Position numbers and translations under genes: made by a program. Positions 51,134 to 58,882 of a stretch of 64,000 nt of DNA are shown piece after piece. This DNA comes from Betaproteobacteria bacterium (GTDB lineage: Bacteria; Pseudomonadota; Gammaproteobacteria; Burkholderiales; Usitatibacteraceae): the NCBI GenBank assembly GCA_016711875.1, contig JADJSD010000006.1, forward strand, positions 186,001 to 250,000, given 5' to 3'. The notes beneath the pieces are model-generated. The model saw nothing but the letters and a program-made list of their open reading frames with translations. It made no database searches and was not told the DNA's origin. How positions within the stretch are numbered: position 1 is the first letter of the stretch; each line of letters begins with the position of its first letter.

Positions 51134-51787
51134 ATGATCCGTGAACGCACCCCGTCGACCGCCGTCCAGAAGGCCCGCAAGGGCGAGGAGACGCGCGCCC
51201 AGATCCTCGAGGCCGCCGTGCAGCAGGCGAGCGAGGCGGGGTTCGAGTCGCTCACGATCGGCACGCTCGCGCAGCGCACGGGCCTGTCGAAGAGCGGGCT
51301 CTTCGCCCACTTCGGCTCGCGCAGCGACCTGCAGGTGGCCGCGCTCGACGAGGCGGCGCGCCGCTTCACCGAGACGGTGTTCCTGCCGGCCCTCAAGGCG
51401 CCGCGGGGCCTCGCCCGCCTCACGGCCATCGTCGAGCGCTTCCTCGGCTGGACGGAGCGCGCCGGCCTCAAGGGCGGCTGCCCGATCCAGGCCGCCAGCG
51501 CCGAATACGACGACATTCCCGGCGCCATGCGCGACGCGGTGGCCGACCGCCAGCGCACCCTCGCCCGCGAGCTGGCCCGCGCCGTGCAGATGACGGTCGA
51601 GACGGGCGAACTCGCCGCCGACACCGACGTGCGGCAGTTCGTCTTCGAGCTCTACGGCATCGTCCTCGCCTATTACCACACGGGCCGCCTCGTCGGCGAC
51701 GACATGGCCCGTGCCCGCGCCCTGGCCGCCTTCGGGCGCCTGGTCGCCTCGTACGCCCCAGCCCGTCCCGCGGCCCGCCGCCGCTGA
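51134..51787 (+). CDS. TetR/AcrR family repressor
   Basis: 217 residues. HTH: TRAQILEAAVQQASEAGFES, IGTLAQRTGLSKSGLFAHFG, the classical N-terminal TetR DNA-binding block. The ligand domain has CPIQAASAEYDDIPGAM, similar to the TetR_C family of YxaF/NemR-like proteins, where a Cys often senses electrophiles; the C at residue about 115 may be worth noting but no more. It is located between an operator-bearing promoter and the hydrolase gene, typical autoregulation. Ends in an Arg/Pro-rich tail (PARPAARRR). Confidence 0.9.
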   Translation: MIRERTPSTAVQKARKGEETRAQILEAAVQQASEAGFESLTIGTLAQRTGLSKSGLFAHFGSRSDLQVAALDEAARRFTETVFLPALKAPRGLARLTAIVERFLGWTERAGLKGGCPIQAASAEYDDIPGAMRDAVADRQRTLARELARAVQMTVETGELAADTDVRQFVFELYGIVLAYYHTGRLVGDDMARARALAAFGRLVASYAPARPAARRR

Positions 51788-51803
51788 TCGCCCCGGAGGT
51801 TCC

Positions 51804-52757
51804 ATGTCCGCCGTCCTGCCGCGCATTAATAGCACGATCGTTCGTAACATTTTGTCACTGGTGCGGGTGAGAGCCTCCCTCGCGCTCGCCCGCGTGCGCG
51901 GCGCGGAGCACGCGGTGGAGCAGGCGGCGCGCCTTTTCCTCACGCCGCCGCGGCACGCCCATCGCGAGCGCGAGATCGCGTTCCTCGCCAAGGGCGAACG
52001 CTTCGTCGTGCCCTCGGCCGGCGGGCGACTCGCGGCGTGGCGCTTCGGCGAGGCCGCGAGCCCGGCGATCGTGTTCAGCCACGGCTGGGGCGGGCGCGGC
52101 GCGCAGGGCGCGGCCTTCGTCGACGCGGCGCTCGCGGCGGGCCTGCAGGCCGTGGTGTTCGATCACGAGGGGCACGGGTACTCGGAAGGGCGCGAGTCCT
52201 CGCTCGTCGCGTTCGCTCGCGGGCTCGGCGCGGTCGCCGGCGCGCTCGAGGCGCGCGGCATCGCGGTCACCGGCGTCATCGGCCATTCGCTCGGCGCGGC
52301 GGCCATCGCGCGCTGGCTCTCGACGGGCGGGCAGGCGGACGGCGTGGTCCTCGTCGCGCCGCCTTCCTCGCTCATCGGCTATTCGGGGCGCTTCGCACGC
52401 CTCCTGGGGCTGCCGGAACGCGTGCGCCGCGGGATGCAGGAGCGCATCGAGCAGCGATTTGGCGTCGCGTGGAGCGCCCTCGAGCTGCCCGCCAGCGTGG
52501 AGCGGCTCGACACGCGTGCGCTCGTGATCCACGACGCGAAGGACCGCGACGTGCCGATCGCCCACGGGCTCGCGCTCGCGAGGGCCTGGCCGGACGCGCG
52601 CTTCAGCGGCACGAACGGCCTGGGCCACAACGCCATCCTGCGCAGTGGGTCCGTCGCGCGCGATGCGCTCGATTTCATCCGCGGCGAGGTCTTCTTCGCG
52701 CCGCCCCCGAAGCCCGATGCGTGGTCGGCGTTTCCCGGCCCCGCCCCGATCCTCTAG
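51804..52757 (+). CDS. Alpha/beta-fold hydrolase
   Basis: 317 residues from ATG 51804, which has a GGAGG box five bases upstream. The alpha/beta-hydrolase core is clear: FSHGWGGRGA (oxyanion), GHSLGAAAIARWL with nucleophile Ser162, Asp in ALVIHDAKDRDVPI and His in NGLGHNAILR. A single-step lid is short. The first 30 codons include an AT-rich stretch and the second TetR operator, so the true start could be a downstream GTG (51861 or 51867). The substrate is unknown; regulation by the adjacent TetR is likely. The next gene starts 12 bp downstream. Confidence 0.82.
   Translation: MSAVLPRINSTIVRNILSLVRVRASLALARVRGAEHAVEQAARLFLTPPRHAHREREIAFLAKGERFVVPSAGGRLAAWRFGEAASPAIVFSHGWGGRGAQGAAFVDAALAAGLQAVVFDHEGHGYSEGRESSLVAFARGLGAVAGALEARGIAVTGVIGHSLGAAAIARWLSTGGQADGVVLVAPPSSLIGYSGRFARLLGLPERVRRGMQERIEQRFGVAWSALELPASVERLDTRALVIHDAKDRDVPIAHGLALARAWPDARFSGTNGLGHNAILRSGSVARDALDFIRGEVFFAPPPKPDAWSAFPGPAPIL
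51834..51845. promoter_or_regulatory. Second copy of the TetR operator, inverted
   Basis: ACGATCGTTCGT, whose reverse complement ACGAACGATCGT equals the 51108-51119 site at 11 of 12 positions; the match continues into CTATT and further (GTGCTATTAATGCG versus GTACTATTCTGCG). It lies in an AT-rich island at the start of the hydrolase gene. Confidence 0.65.
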
Positions 52758-52769
52758 CCCGGAGGCCGC

Positions 52770-53411
52770 ATGGAAACGAAACCCGCGATGCATCCGTATG
52801 CCGACGCCCGCCTTGCCGTGCTTCTCGCCACGATTCTCTGGGCGACCGGCGTCGCGCTCGCGGCGGCCGGCGGCTCCCTCTCGCGCCTGCCGACCGCGGT
52901 GATCGCCGCACTGGTCGTGGCGACCATCGCCGTGGCCGTGAGCGCGGTTCGTTGGGACGCGCGCATCCGCGAGTGGCTGGGAGGCGTCGATCCGCGCGTC
53001 TTCACCGCCCTCAACGCCTGGCGACTGCCGGCGGGCCTCGCCTTGCTCGCGGCAGGCTCCCAGGGACTGCTGCCCGCCTCGTTCGCGCTCACCGCCGGCT
53101 GGGGCGACATCGGAGTGGGGGTGGCCGCGATCGCGCTCGTGGCCGCGAAGGCCGGCACGCGCGCGCACCTCGCCTTCCAGTTCCTCGGGCTCGCGGACTT
53201 CGTCGTGGCCGTGGGCACGGGGCTCACGCATACCGTGCTCGGCACGCCGCTCATGGAAAACGTCGTGGCGCTGCCGATCGCCTTCATCCCGCTCGTGGGC
53301 GTGCCCCTCACGGCCGCGGTGCACGTGGCGGCCATCGCGTCGCTCCTGAAAGCGCCCGCGGATCGTCCGCCGGTGGCGAGCGCATTGGCCGCCCCGCGCG
53401 CTTCGCGCTAG
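52770..53411 (+). CDS. Membrane protein of unknown function in the TetR operon
   Basis: 213 residues with about six or seven hydrophobic helices (LAVLLATILWATGVALAAAG, LPTAVIAALVVATIAVAVS, LPAGLALLAAGSQGLLPASF, GVGVAAIALVAAKAG, FLGLADFVVAVGTGLTH, VVALPIAFIPLVGVPL). No family signature recognised. It is 12 bp after the hydrolase and likely belongs to the same TetR-controlled transcript; ATG 52770 has GGAGG nearby. Confidence 0.72.
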   Translation: METKPAMHPYADARLAVLLATILWATGVALAAAGGSLSRLPTAVIAALVVATIAVAVSAVRWDARIREWLGGVDPRVFTALNAWRLPAGLALLAAGSQGLLPASFALTAGWGDIGVGVAAIALVAAKAGTRAHLAFQFLGLADFVVAVGTGLTHTVLGTPLMENVVALPIAFIPLVGVPLTAAVHVAAIASLLKAPADRPPVASALAAPRASR

Positions 53412-53420
53412 GCTCCCGGC

Positions 53421-53846
53421 ATGAAATACCGTCCCGAATGCGACCTCGCGTCGTTCAAGGCCTTCGCCCGGGGAACCTTGCCGGACCACCTGGGCATCGA
53501 GATCCTCGAGGTGGGTGAAGGGCGCCTCCTCGCGCGCTTCGAGGTTCGACACGAACTGATGGCGCCCAACGGCTTCCTGCACGCGGGAAGCCTCGTCGCC
53601 CTCGCGGACACCGCCGCGGGCTACGCCTGCATCGCCCACCTGCCCGAAGGCGCGAGCGGGTTCACCACCGTGGAGCTCAAGACGAATTTTCTCGGCACGG
53701 CGCGCGAAGGCTTCGTCGAATGCGAGGCGACCGCGGTGCACCTGGGCGGAACGACGCAACTCTGGGATGCCGTGTGCCGCCGCGCGGGCGAGACGAAGCC
53801 CATCGCGCTCTTTCGCTGCACGCAGCTCATCCTGCGCCCGCGCTGA
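53421..53846 (+). CDS. PaaI-family hotdog thioesterase
   Basis: 141 residues, single hotdog domain. NGFLHAGSLVALADTAAGYACI is the catalytic helix region (contains HAG..V.L.D), TTVELKTNFLGTAREG is the signature beta strand. PaaI-type enzymes hydrolyse phenylacetyl-CoA and related acyl-CoAs; specificity unknown. It starts ten bases after the membrane-protein gene, so it may belong to the TetR-hydrolase operon. Confidence 0.9.
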   Translation: MKYRPECDLASFKAFARGTLPDHLGIEILEVGEGRLLARFEVRHELMAPNGFLHAGSLVALADTAAGYACIAHLPEGASGFTTVELKTNFLGTAREGFVECEATAVHLGGTTQLWDAVCRRAGETKPIALFRCTQLILRPR

Positions 53847-53858
53847 GCGGGCCGCGCT

Positions 53859-54479
53859 TCAGGAAAGCGCGAGCGACGTCACCTGCCCGGAAGCCGGCCT
53901 CGCCTTGAGCGAGGCGTACCAGCGCTCGATGTTCGGCCGGGGAGCCTTCTCGCAAGGCAGCAGCAACCACCGGTGCGCGGCGCAGCCGTTCACCACGTCC
54001 GCGAGCGTGAAGGCATCTCCCGCGACGAAGGCGCGCCCCTCGAGGTGCCCGTCCAGGATCGCGGCGGCCTTCTCCGAGTCGGCGAGGGATTTCGCGAGGG
54101 CGGCGGCATCGCGCTTGTCGGCCGGCGTGCGGACCAGCTGCCAGAAGGCATCGCGCATGGCGGGCGTGAAGGTGGTGGCCTGCCAGTCCATCCAGCGGTC
54201 GACGTCGGCGCGCAGCTTCGGGTCCTCGGGCCACAAGCCCCGGGCGGCGTGCTTCGCGGCGAGGTATCGGGCGATCGCGTTCGATTCCCACAGAACGAAA
54301 CCGTCGTCCTCGATCACGGGAACGAGGGAATTCGGGTTCATCGCCTTGTATTCGGGCGACTGCGTGATGCCGAAGGCGCCGCCGGCGTCGATGCGCTCGT
54401 AGGCGAGCCCCATCTCGTCCGCGGACCAGACGACCTTCTGCACGTTGACGGAGGTGATGCGTCCCCAGATCCTTAGCAT
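53859..54479 (-). CDS. Glutathione S-transferase family protein
   Basis: 206 residues. MLRIWGRITSVNVQKVVWSA is the thioredoxin-like N-terminus (SVNVQK in the active-site loop), NPNSLVPVIEDDGFVLWESNAIARYLAAK carries the cis-Pro and glutathione gamma-Glu contact, and FTLADVVNG the C-terminal motif. GGAFG.TQSPEYKAMNPN resembles the 'GstA-like, ligandin' bacterial subgroup. No catalytic residue can be assigned with certainty. It lies immediately after fabH on the same strand (eight-base gap) and converges with the thioesterase. Confidence 0.88.
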   Translation of the reverse strand: MLRIWGRITSVNVQKVVWSADEMGLAYERIDAGGAFGITQSPEYKAMNPNSLVPVIEDDGFVLWESNAIARYLAAKHAARGLWPEDPKLRADVDRWMDWQATTFTPAMRDAFWQLVRTPADKRDAAALAKSLADSEKAAAILDGHLEGRAFVAGDAFTLADVVNGCAAHRWLLLPCEKAPRPNIERWYASLKARPASGQVTSLALS

Positions 54480-54487
54480 GTCGGCCT

Positions 54488-55603
54488 TCAGGGCGTGGTG
54501 AGGGGCGCGGCGAGGCCCGCGGCCGAACGGCCCGCCGGGCTCTTGGCCGCGATGATGTCCCGCACCATCTCCAGCGCGGACTTTCCGGCGGGGGGCAGGT
54601 CGACGTCCGTGGCGCCGAGCGGGGTCGTGCGTTCGCCCCACTGGATCACGTGCGCGCAATACGTGAGGCCGCCGCCGAAGGCGGGCGTGAGCACCCGCGC
54701 GCCCGGCTTCACGCGACCCTCCTCGATGGCATCGACGAGGGCGACGGGCACCGTGGCCGCGGACATGTTGCCGTAGCGCTCCACCGTGAGGAACACCTGC
54801 TCGTGCGTGGCGCCGATGCGCTTGCCGACGAACTCGATGATGCGCAGGTTCGCCTGGTGCGGCACGACGAGGTCGATGTCCGCGATGGCGAGGCCCGCCT
54901 TGGCGAGCGCCGCTGCCGACGCGTCGGCCATGCCGTGCACGGCCTTCTTGAAGATCTCCTGGCCGTCGAAGTCCCAGCTCGTGTCGCCGACCGGCACGCC
55001 GCGGTTGGCGTACGCCGCGCCCATGCCGCGCACGCGCAGGATGTGGCGCGAATCGGCGTAGCAGCCGAGTTTCTCGCCCATCACGCCGAGCTTCTCGTCC
55101 GTGGCCTGCAGCACCACGGCCGCCGCGCCGTCGCCGAAGAGCACGGCCACGTTGCGGTTCGACCAGTCCATGAAGGGCGAGATGACCTCGACGCCGATCA
55201 CGATCGCGTTGCGCACGACGCCCGTGCGGATCATCGCGTTGGCCGTCGAAAGGCCGTACAGGAAACTGGTGCACGCGGTATTCACGTCCATGGCCGCGGC
55301 GTTCGTGGCGCCCAGGAGCTGCTGCACGCCCGAGGCGGCGTTGGGCACCTGCTCGTCGTACGAGCAGCTGCCGAGCACGATGAGATCCACGTCCTTCGCG
55401 TCGAGGCCCGCGCAGGCGAGGGCGCGCGCGGCGGCGACGTGGGCGAGCTGCGTGAGCGGCACGTGGGAGATGCGGCGCTCCTTGATGCCGGTGCGCGAGG
55501 TGATCCACGCGTCGTCGGTTTCCATGAAGGTCGCCAGGTCGGCGTTCGAGAGCACGGACGGGGGCATGCACTTGCCCCAGCCGGTGAGGGCGGCGTAGGT
55601 CAT
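54488..55603 (-). CDS. 3-oxoacyl-ACP synthase III (FabH-like)
   Basis: 371 residues. The triad is Cys111 in DVNTACTSFLYGLSTANAM, His249 in VVPHQANLRIIE and Asn279 in ERYGNMSAATVPVAL, all present. WITSRTGIKERRI is the N-terminal FabH block, and GDGAAAVVLQA another. The chain is about 45 residues longer than ordinary FabH because of a C-terminal tail and insert, so it may be a paralogue that condenses special acyl-CoA starter units rather than the housekeeping enzyme. No other fab genes adjoin it. Confidence 0.9.
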   Translation of the reverse strand: MTYAALTGWGKCMPPSVLSNADLATFMETDDAWITSRTGIKERRISHVPLTQLAHVAAARALACAGLDAKDVDLIVLGSCSYDEQVPNAASGVQQLLGATNAAAMDVNTACTSFLYGLSTANAMIRTGVVRNAIVIGVEVISPFMDWSNRNVAVLFGDGAAAVVLQATDEKLGVMGEKLGCYADSRHILRVRGMGAAYANRGVPVGDTSWDFDGQEIFKKAVHGMADASAAALAKAGLAIADIDLVVPHQANLRIIEFVGKRIGATHEQVFLTVERYGNMSAATVPVALVDAIEEGRVKPGARVLTPAFGGGLTYCAHVIQWGERTTPLGATDVDLPPAGKSALEMVRDIIAAKSPAGRSAAGLAAPLTTP

Positions 55604-55664
55604 GTCGTTGTCGTTATGGTTGCGGCGAAGGGGGAATTATCGCCCGAGTCGGGAAAACGCGCCT

Positions 55665-56132
55665 TCAGAGCCTGTGCGCGCCGATCATCAGGCGGTCGTA
55701 TACCGCGTACTGCTCGTCCACCGTGCCGGCGATCTCCTGCGGCGTCCGCTTGACGGTGATCCAGACTTCGGGGGAGAGGGTCTCGCAGACCTCCGCGGTG
55801 TGGCGGATTTCCTCCTCGGCCAGGGAACGGGCGGTTTCCCAAGAGGGAGCGCCCCAGCCCTTCACGAGGAACCACGCGAGCTGGTCGGTGCGCTCCTCGA
55901 GATCGGCGTCGCTCACCTCGACCACCTCCGCGATGGAACAGCGCCGGCGGCTCTCGAGCGCGAGAAAGGAGGATTCGCAGTAGCAGCGCGGGTCGCACTT
56001 CGGGGCCCGGGCGAAGTCGCACACGGCGTAACCGCCGGAGACGACCCATTCGCCCTCGCGCGCGGCGCCGTGGGTCTTGAAGAGGTGATCGTCGGAATCG
56101 TCGAGCCGCACGGCCCGCAGCAACTTGGGCAT
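55665..56132 (-). CDS. DUF6505-like Cys-containing protein
   Basis: 155 residues. The start MPKLLRAVRLDDSDDHLFKT and VVSGGYAVCDFARAPKC fit the uncharacterised DUF6505 group as far as I can tell. A cysteine cluster CDFARAPKCDPRCYCESSF (spacings C-x7-C-x3-C-x-C) followed by another Cys (RRRCSI) could bind a metal or FeS centre; no structure is known. ATG 56132 and the plus-strand SDR are divergent and share a palindromic promoter (56158-56168). Confidence 0.65.
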   Translation of the reverse strand: MPKLLRAVRLDDSDDHLFKTHGAAREGEWVVSGGYAVCDFARAPKCDPRCYCESSFLALESRRRCSIAEVVEVSDADLEERTDQLAWFLVKGWGAPSWETARSLAEEEIRHTAEVCETLSPEVWITVKRTPQEIAGTVDEQYAVYDRLMIGAHRL

Positions 56133-56157
56133 GGGGAATGCTTCAGGGCGCCAGACC

Positions 56158-56168
56158 GTTATCATAAC
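56158..56168. promoter_or_regulatory. Palindromic -10 region shared by divergent genes
   Basis: GTTATCATAAC, a perfect 11-bp palindrome containing TATCAT on the plus strand and TATGAT on the minus strand, midway in the 73-bp gap between the DUF6505-like gene and the SDR gene. It may supply -10 elements in both directions. A GGCGAC/GTCGCC stem (56173-56193) follows in the SDR leader. Confidence 0.45.
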
Positions 56169-56205
56169 AGCCGGCGACATCCCTTTCGTCGCCCAGAGGA
56201 GACAC

Positions 56206-56907
56206 ATGTCGACCAAGACCGCCATCGTGACCGGTGCGAACCGGGGTATCGGGCTCGAGATCGCCCGCCAGCTCGTGAAGGAGGGCGTGCGCGTCGTGCT
56301 CGGTTCACGCGATTCCGTGAAAGGGGACCGGGCGGCGAAGTCCCTCAAGGGCGGGGAGCTTGCCGTCGCGCACGCCCTCGACGTGAACGACACGAAGAGC
56401 GTCCGCCGGTTCGTGGCCTTCGTCGAAAAGGAATTCGGCGTGCCGTCGATCCTCGTGAACAACGCCGGCGTGTACCCCGAGGAACCGGAGGCCAAGGTCA
56501 CGAACACCCGCACCGCCCTGTGGCGCGAGACCTTCGAGACCAACCTCTTCGGCGCGGTGCGCATGTGCCGCGAGGTGGTGCCGCTGATGGAGAAGGTGCG
56601 CTACGGCCGCGTGGTCAACATGTCCTCGGGCCTGGGGCAGATCTCCAAGATGGGCTCGGGCAGCCCGGCCTACCGGACCTCCAAGGCCGCGCTCAATGCC
56701 TTCACCGCGACGCTCGCCGCGGAGGTGAAGGAATCCGGCATCCTCGTGAACTCCCTGAGCCCGGGCTGGGTCCGCACGGACATGGGAGGCGCCGATGCGC
56801 CGCGTTCCGTGGAAGAAGGCGCCGAGACCGCCGTCTGGCTCGCGCTCCTGCCGGCGAGCGGTCCCACCGGTCATTTCTACCGGGACAAGAAGCCCGTTCC
56901 CTGGTGA
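56206..56907 (+). CDS. Short-chain dehydrogenase/reductase
   Basis: 233 residues, classical SDR. IVTGANRGIGLEIARQL (TGxxxGIG), LVNNAGVYPEE (NNAG), MSSGLGQISKMGSGSPAYRTSKAAL with the Tyr-x3-Lys, and SPGWVRTDMGG are all intact. The profile resembles the carbonyl reductase/plant-like SDR110C group using NADPH. ATG 56206 with AGAGGAG upstream. The stop overlaps the DUF6279 gene. Confidence 0.9.
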   Translation: MSTKTAIVTGANRGIGLEIARQLVKEGVRVVLGSRDSVKGDRAAKSLKGGELAVAHALDVNDTKSVRRFVAFVEKEFGVPSILVNNAGVYPEEPEAKVTNTRTALWRETFETNLFGAVRMCREVVPLMEKVRYGRVVNMSSGLGQISKMGSGSPAYRTSKAALNAFTATLAAEVKESGILVNSLSPGWVRTDMGGADAPRSVEEGAETAVWLALLPASGPTGHFYRDKKPVPW

Positions 56908-57755
56908 ACCGCACCTTTCGCTTCGCGCTTCTCGCCCTGCTCGCGATCGCCATCGCGGGTTGCTCGGTCGCGCGCGTCGCCTACACGAACGCGCCCCCGG
57001 CCATCGCGTGGATGGTCGACGACTGGTTCGACCTGCAGGACGGGCAGAGGGACTGGGTGAAGGAACGTGCCGCGCGCCTCATCGCGTGGCACCGGGCGAG
57101 CGAGCTGCCGGAATACGAGCGCTTCCTGCAGGAGATCGCGGTGCGCCTCTCGCGCGGCATCCGCGAGGACGACGCGCGCTGGGCCTACCTGGGCGGGCGC
57201 GATCTCTACCGGCGCGCGGCGCAGAAGATGCTGCCGGACATGACGGATTTCCTCCTGCAGGTGACGCCCGAGCAGGTGGCGTACCTGGAGAAGAAATTCG
57301 ACAAGGACAACGAGAAGATGTTCGCCGAGGCCGGCGGCGGCTCGCCGAAGGAACGCGCCGAGAAGCGCGCGAAGCGAATCGTCGAGCGCCTGGAGGACTG
57401 GACGGGCCGCCTCACGCCCGCGCAGCGCGAGCTCGTCGCCACGCGGGTGAAGGCCATGCCCGACGTGACCGACGACTGGCTGGCCGACCGGCAGAAGCGC
57501 CAGGGCGAACTGCTGAAGCTCCTGCGCGCGCGGCCCGGCCGCGAGGCGATGGCCGCGGGCGTTCACCGGCTCGTCCTCGACACGGACGCCTGGCGAAGCC
57601 CCGCCTACCTGGAGAAGATGCGCCAGCGCGACCAGCAATCCTTCGCGATGATGGCCGCGCTCGATGCCACCTTCGACGCCACGCAGCGCGAACACATCCA
57701 GAAGAAGGTGCGGGGCTACGCGGCGGACGTCGCGTACCTGATGGCGCAGCGCTAG
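56904..57755 (+). CDS. DUF6279 lipoprotein
   Basis: 283 residues. Lipoprotein signal FRFALLALLAIAIAGCS (Cys about residue 20). The mature region is helical: VAYTNAPPAIAWMVDDWFDL, then VKERAARLIAWHR, QVTPEQVAYLEKKFDKDNEK, LTPAQRELVATRVKAMPD, matching the DUF6279 family of long helical lipoproteins seen in beta- and gammaproteobacteria. Function unknown. GTG 56904 overlaps the SDR stop (GTGA), so they are coupled. It ends one base from the convergent prolyl iminopeptidase. Confidence 0.88.
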   Translation: MNRTFRFALLALLAIAIAGCSVARVAYTNAPPAIAWMVDDWFDLQDGQRDWVKERAARLIAWHRASELPEYERFLQEIAVRLSRGIREDDARWAYLGGRDLYRRAAQKMLPDMTDFLLQVTPEQVAYLEKKFDKDNEKMFAEAGGGSPKERAEKRAKRIVERLEDWTGRLTPAQRELVATRVKAMPDVTDDWLADRQKRQGELLKLLRARPGREAMAAGVHRLVLDTDAWRSPAYLEKMRQRDQQSFAMMAALDATFDATQREHIQKKVRGYAADVAYLMAQR

Positions 57756-58736
57756 CTAGCCGAACTTCTTCGCCAGCGCATCCATCGTCGCCACGAGCCG
57801 CGCGCGCGTTCCCGGCTCGAAGGCCGAGTGCCCCGCGTCGGGCACGATGAAGTAGTCGGCCTCGGGCCAGGCGTGGTGCAGGTCGTCGGCGCTCGCCGGC
57901 GGACACACCGCGTCGTAGCGTCCCTGGACGATCGTTCCCGGGATGCCTTCCAGCTTGCCGATGTTCTCGATGAGATGGTTCTCGGGCAGGAAGATCCCGT
58001 GGCGGAAGTAGTGCGCCTCGATGCGCGCGAGGCCCAGCGCCACGCGATCGGACGCGTAGTCCGCCACCAACGCCGAGTTGGGCAGGAGCGTCGAACACGA
58101 GCCCTCGTAGGAACTCCACCGCCTTGCCGCCGGGAGGTGGACGGCCGGATCCGGGTCCTGCAGTCGCCGGTGATAGGCCTCCAGCAGGTCGTGACGCTCG
58201 GGCTCGGGCAGGTAATGCGCGAAATCGCGCCACGCTTCGGGGAACACCTGCCGGATGCCGTAGAGGAACCAGTCGATCTCGGAAGCGCGGCCCAGGAATA
58301 TCCCTCGCAGCGTGAGGGCGATGCAACGGTCCGGGTGCTCCTGCGCGTAGGCGAGGGCGAGCGTGGATCCCCACGAGCCGCCGAACACGATCCAGCGGTC
58401 GATGCCCAGGTGCTGGCGAAGCCGTTCGATGTCCTCGATGAGGTCCTGCGTGGTATTGGCTTCGAGCCCGCCGAGCGGCGTCGAACGCCCGGCGCCGCGC
58501 TGGTCGAAGATGACGACGCGAAAGACGGCCGGGTCGAAGAACTGCCGATGCACGGGGCTCGCGCCGGCGCCCGGCCCGCCATGCAGGAAGAGGACCGGCA
58601 AACCCCGCCGGTTGCCGCTCGATTCCCAGTACATCTTGTGCCCGGCCGTGAGGTCGAGGAAGCCGCCGGCGTGGGGCTCCAGGGGCGGGTACAAGGGGTG
58701 GGTTCGCGCGTCGAGCCGCGTGTCCTCGGCGGGCAT
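57756..58736 (-). CDS. pip: Prolyl iminopeptidase
   Basis: 326 residues, the usual size. The family signature is VLFLHGGPGAGASPVHRQFFD with oxyanion HGGPG, IFDQRGAGRSTP, nucleophile Ser121 in VFGGSWGSTLALAYAQ, Asp in VQGRYDAVCPP and His in VPDAGHSAFEP. It removes N-terminal proline from peptides in the cytoplasm. Start ATG 58736 is divergent from phaZ. Together with the prolyl oligopeptidase at 39.6 kb it points to use of proline peptides, but they are not neighbours. Confidence 0.96.
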   Translation of the reverse strand: MPAEDTRLDARTHPLYPPLEPHAGGFLDLTAGHKMYWESSGNRRGLPVLFLHGGPGAGASPVHRQFFDPAVFRVVIFDQRGAGRSTPLGGLEANTTQDLIEDIERLRQHLGIDRWIVFGGSWGSTLALAYAQEHPDRCIALTLRGIFLGRASEIDWFLYGIRQVFPEAWRDFAHYLPEPERHDLLEAYHRRLQDPDPAVHLPAARRWSSYEGSCSTLLPNSALVADYASDRVALGLARIEAHYFRHGIFLPENHLIENIGKLEGIPGTIVQGRYDAVCPPASADDLHHAWPEADYFIVPDAGHSAFEPGTRARLVATMDALAKKFG

Positions 58737-58882
58737 GGCGTGGGTTCTCGTCGATGAGAAGGGGAGCGTACCAGATGGCGGCGTGGGCTCACGCGGGGAT
58801 GCCGTCCGCCGGGATTTCAAGCGTCAGAAACCCGATACACTATGCCGCAACGCAGCATTTCCCCGACGGAGGCATCCCCCCA

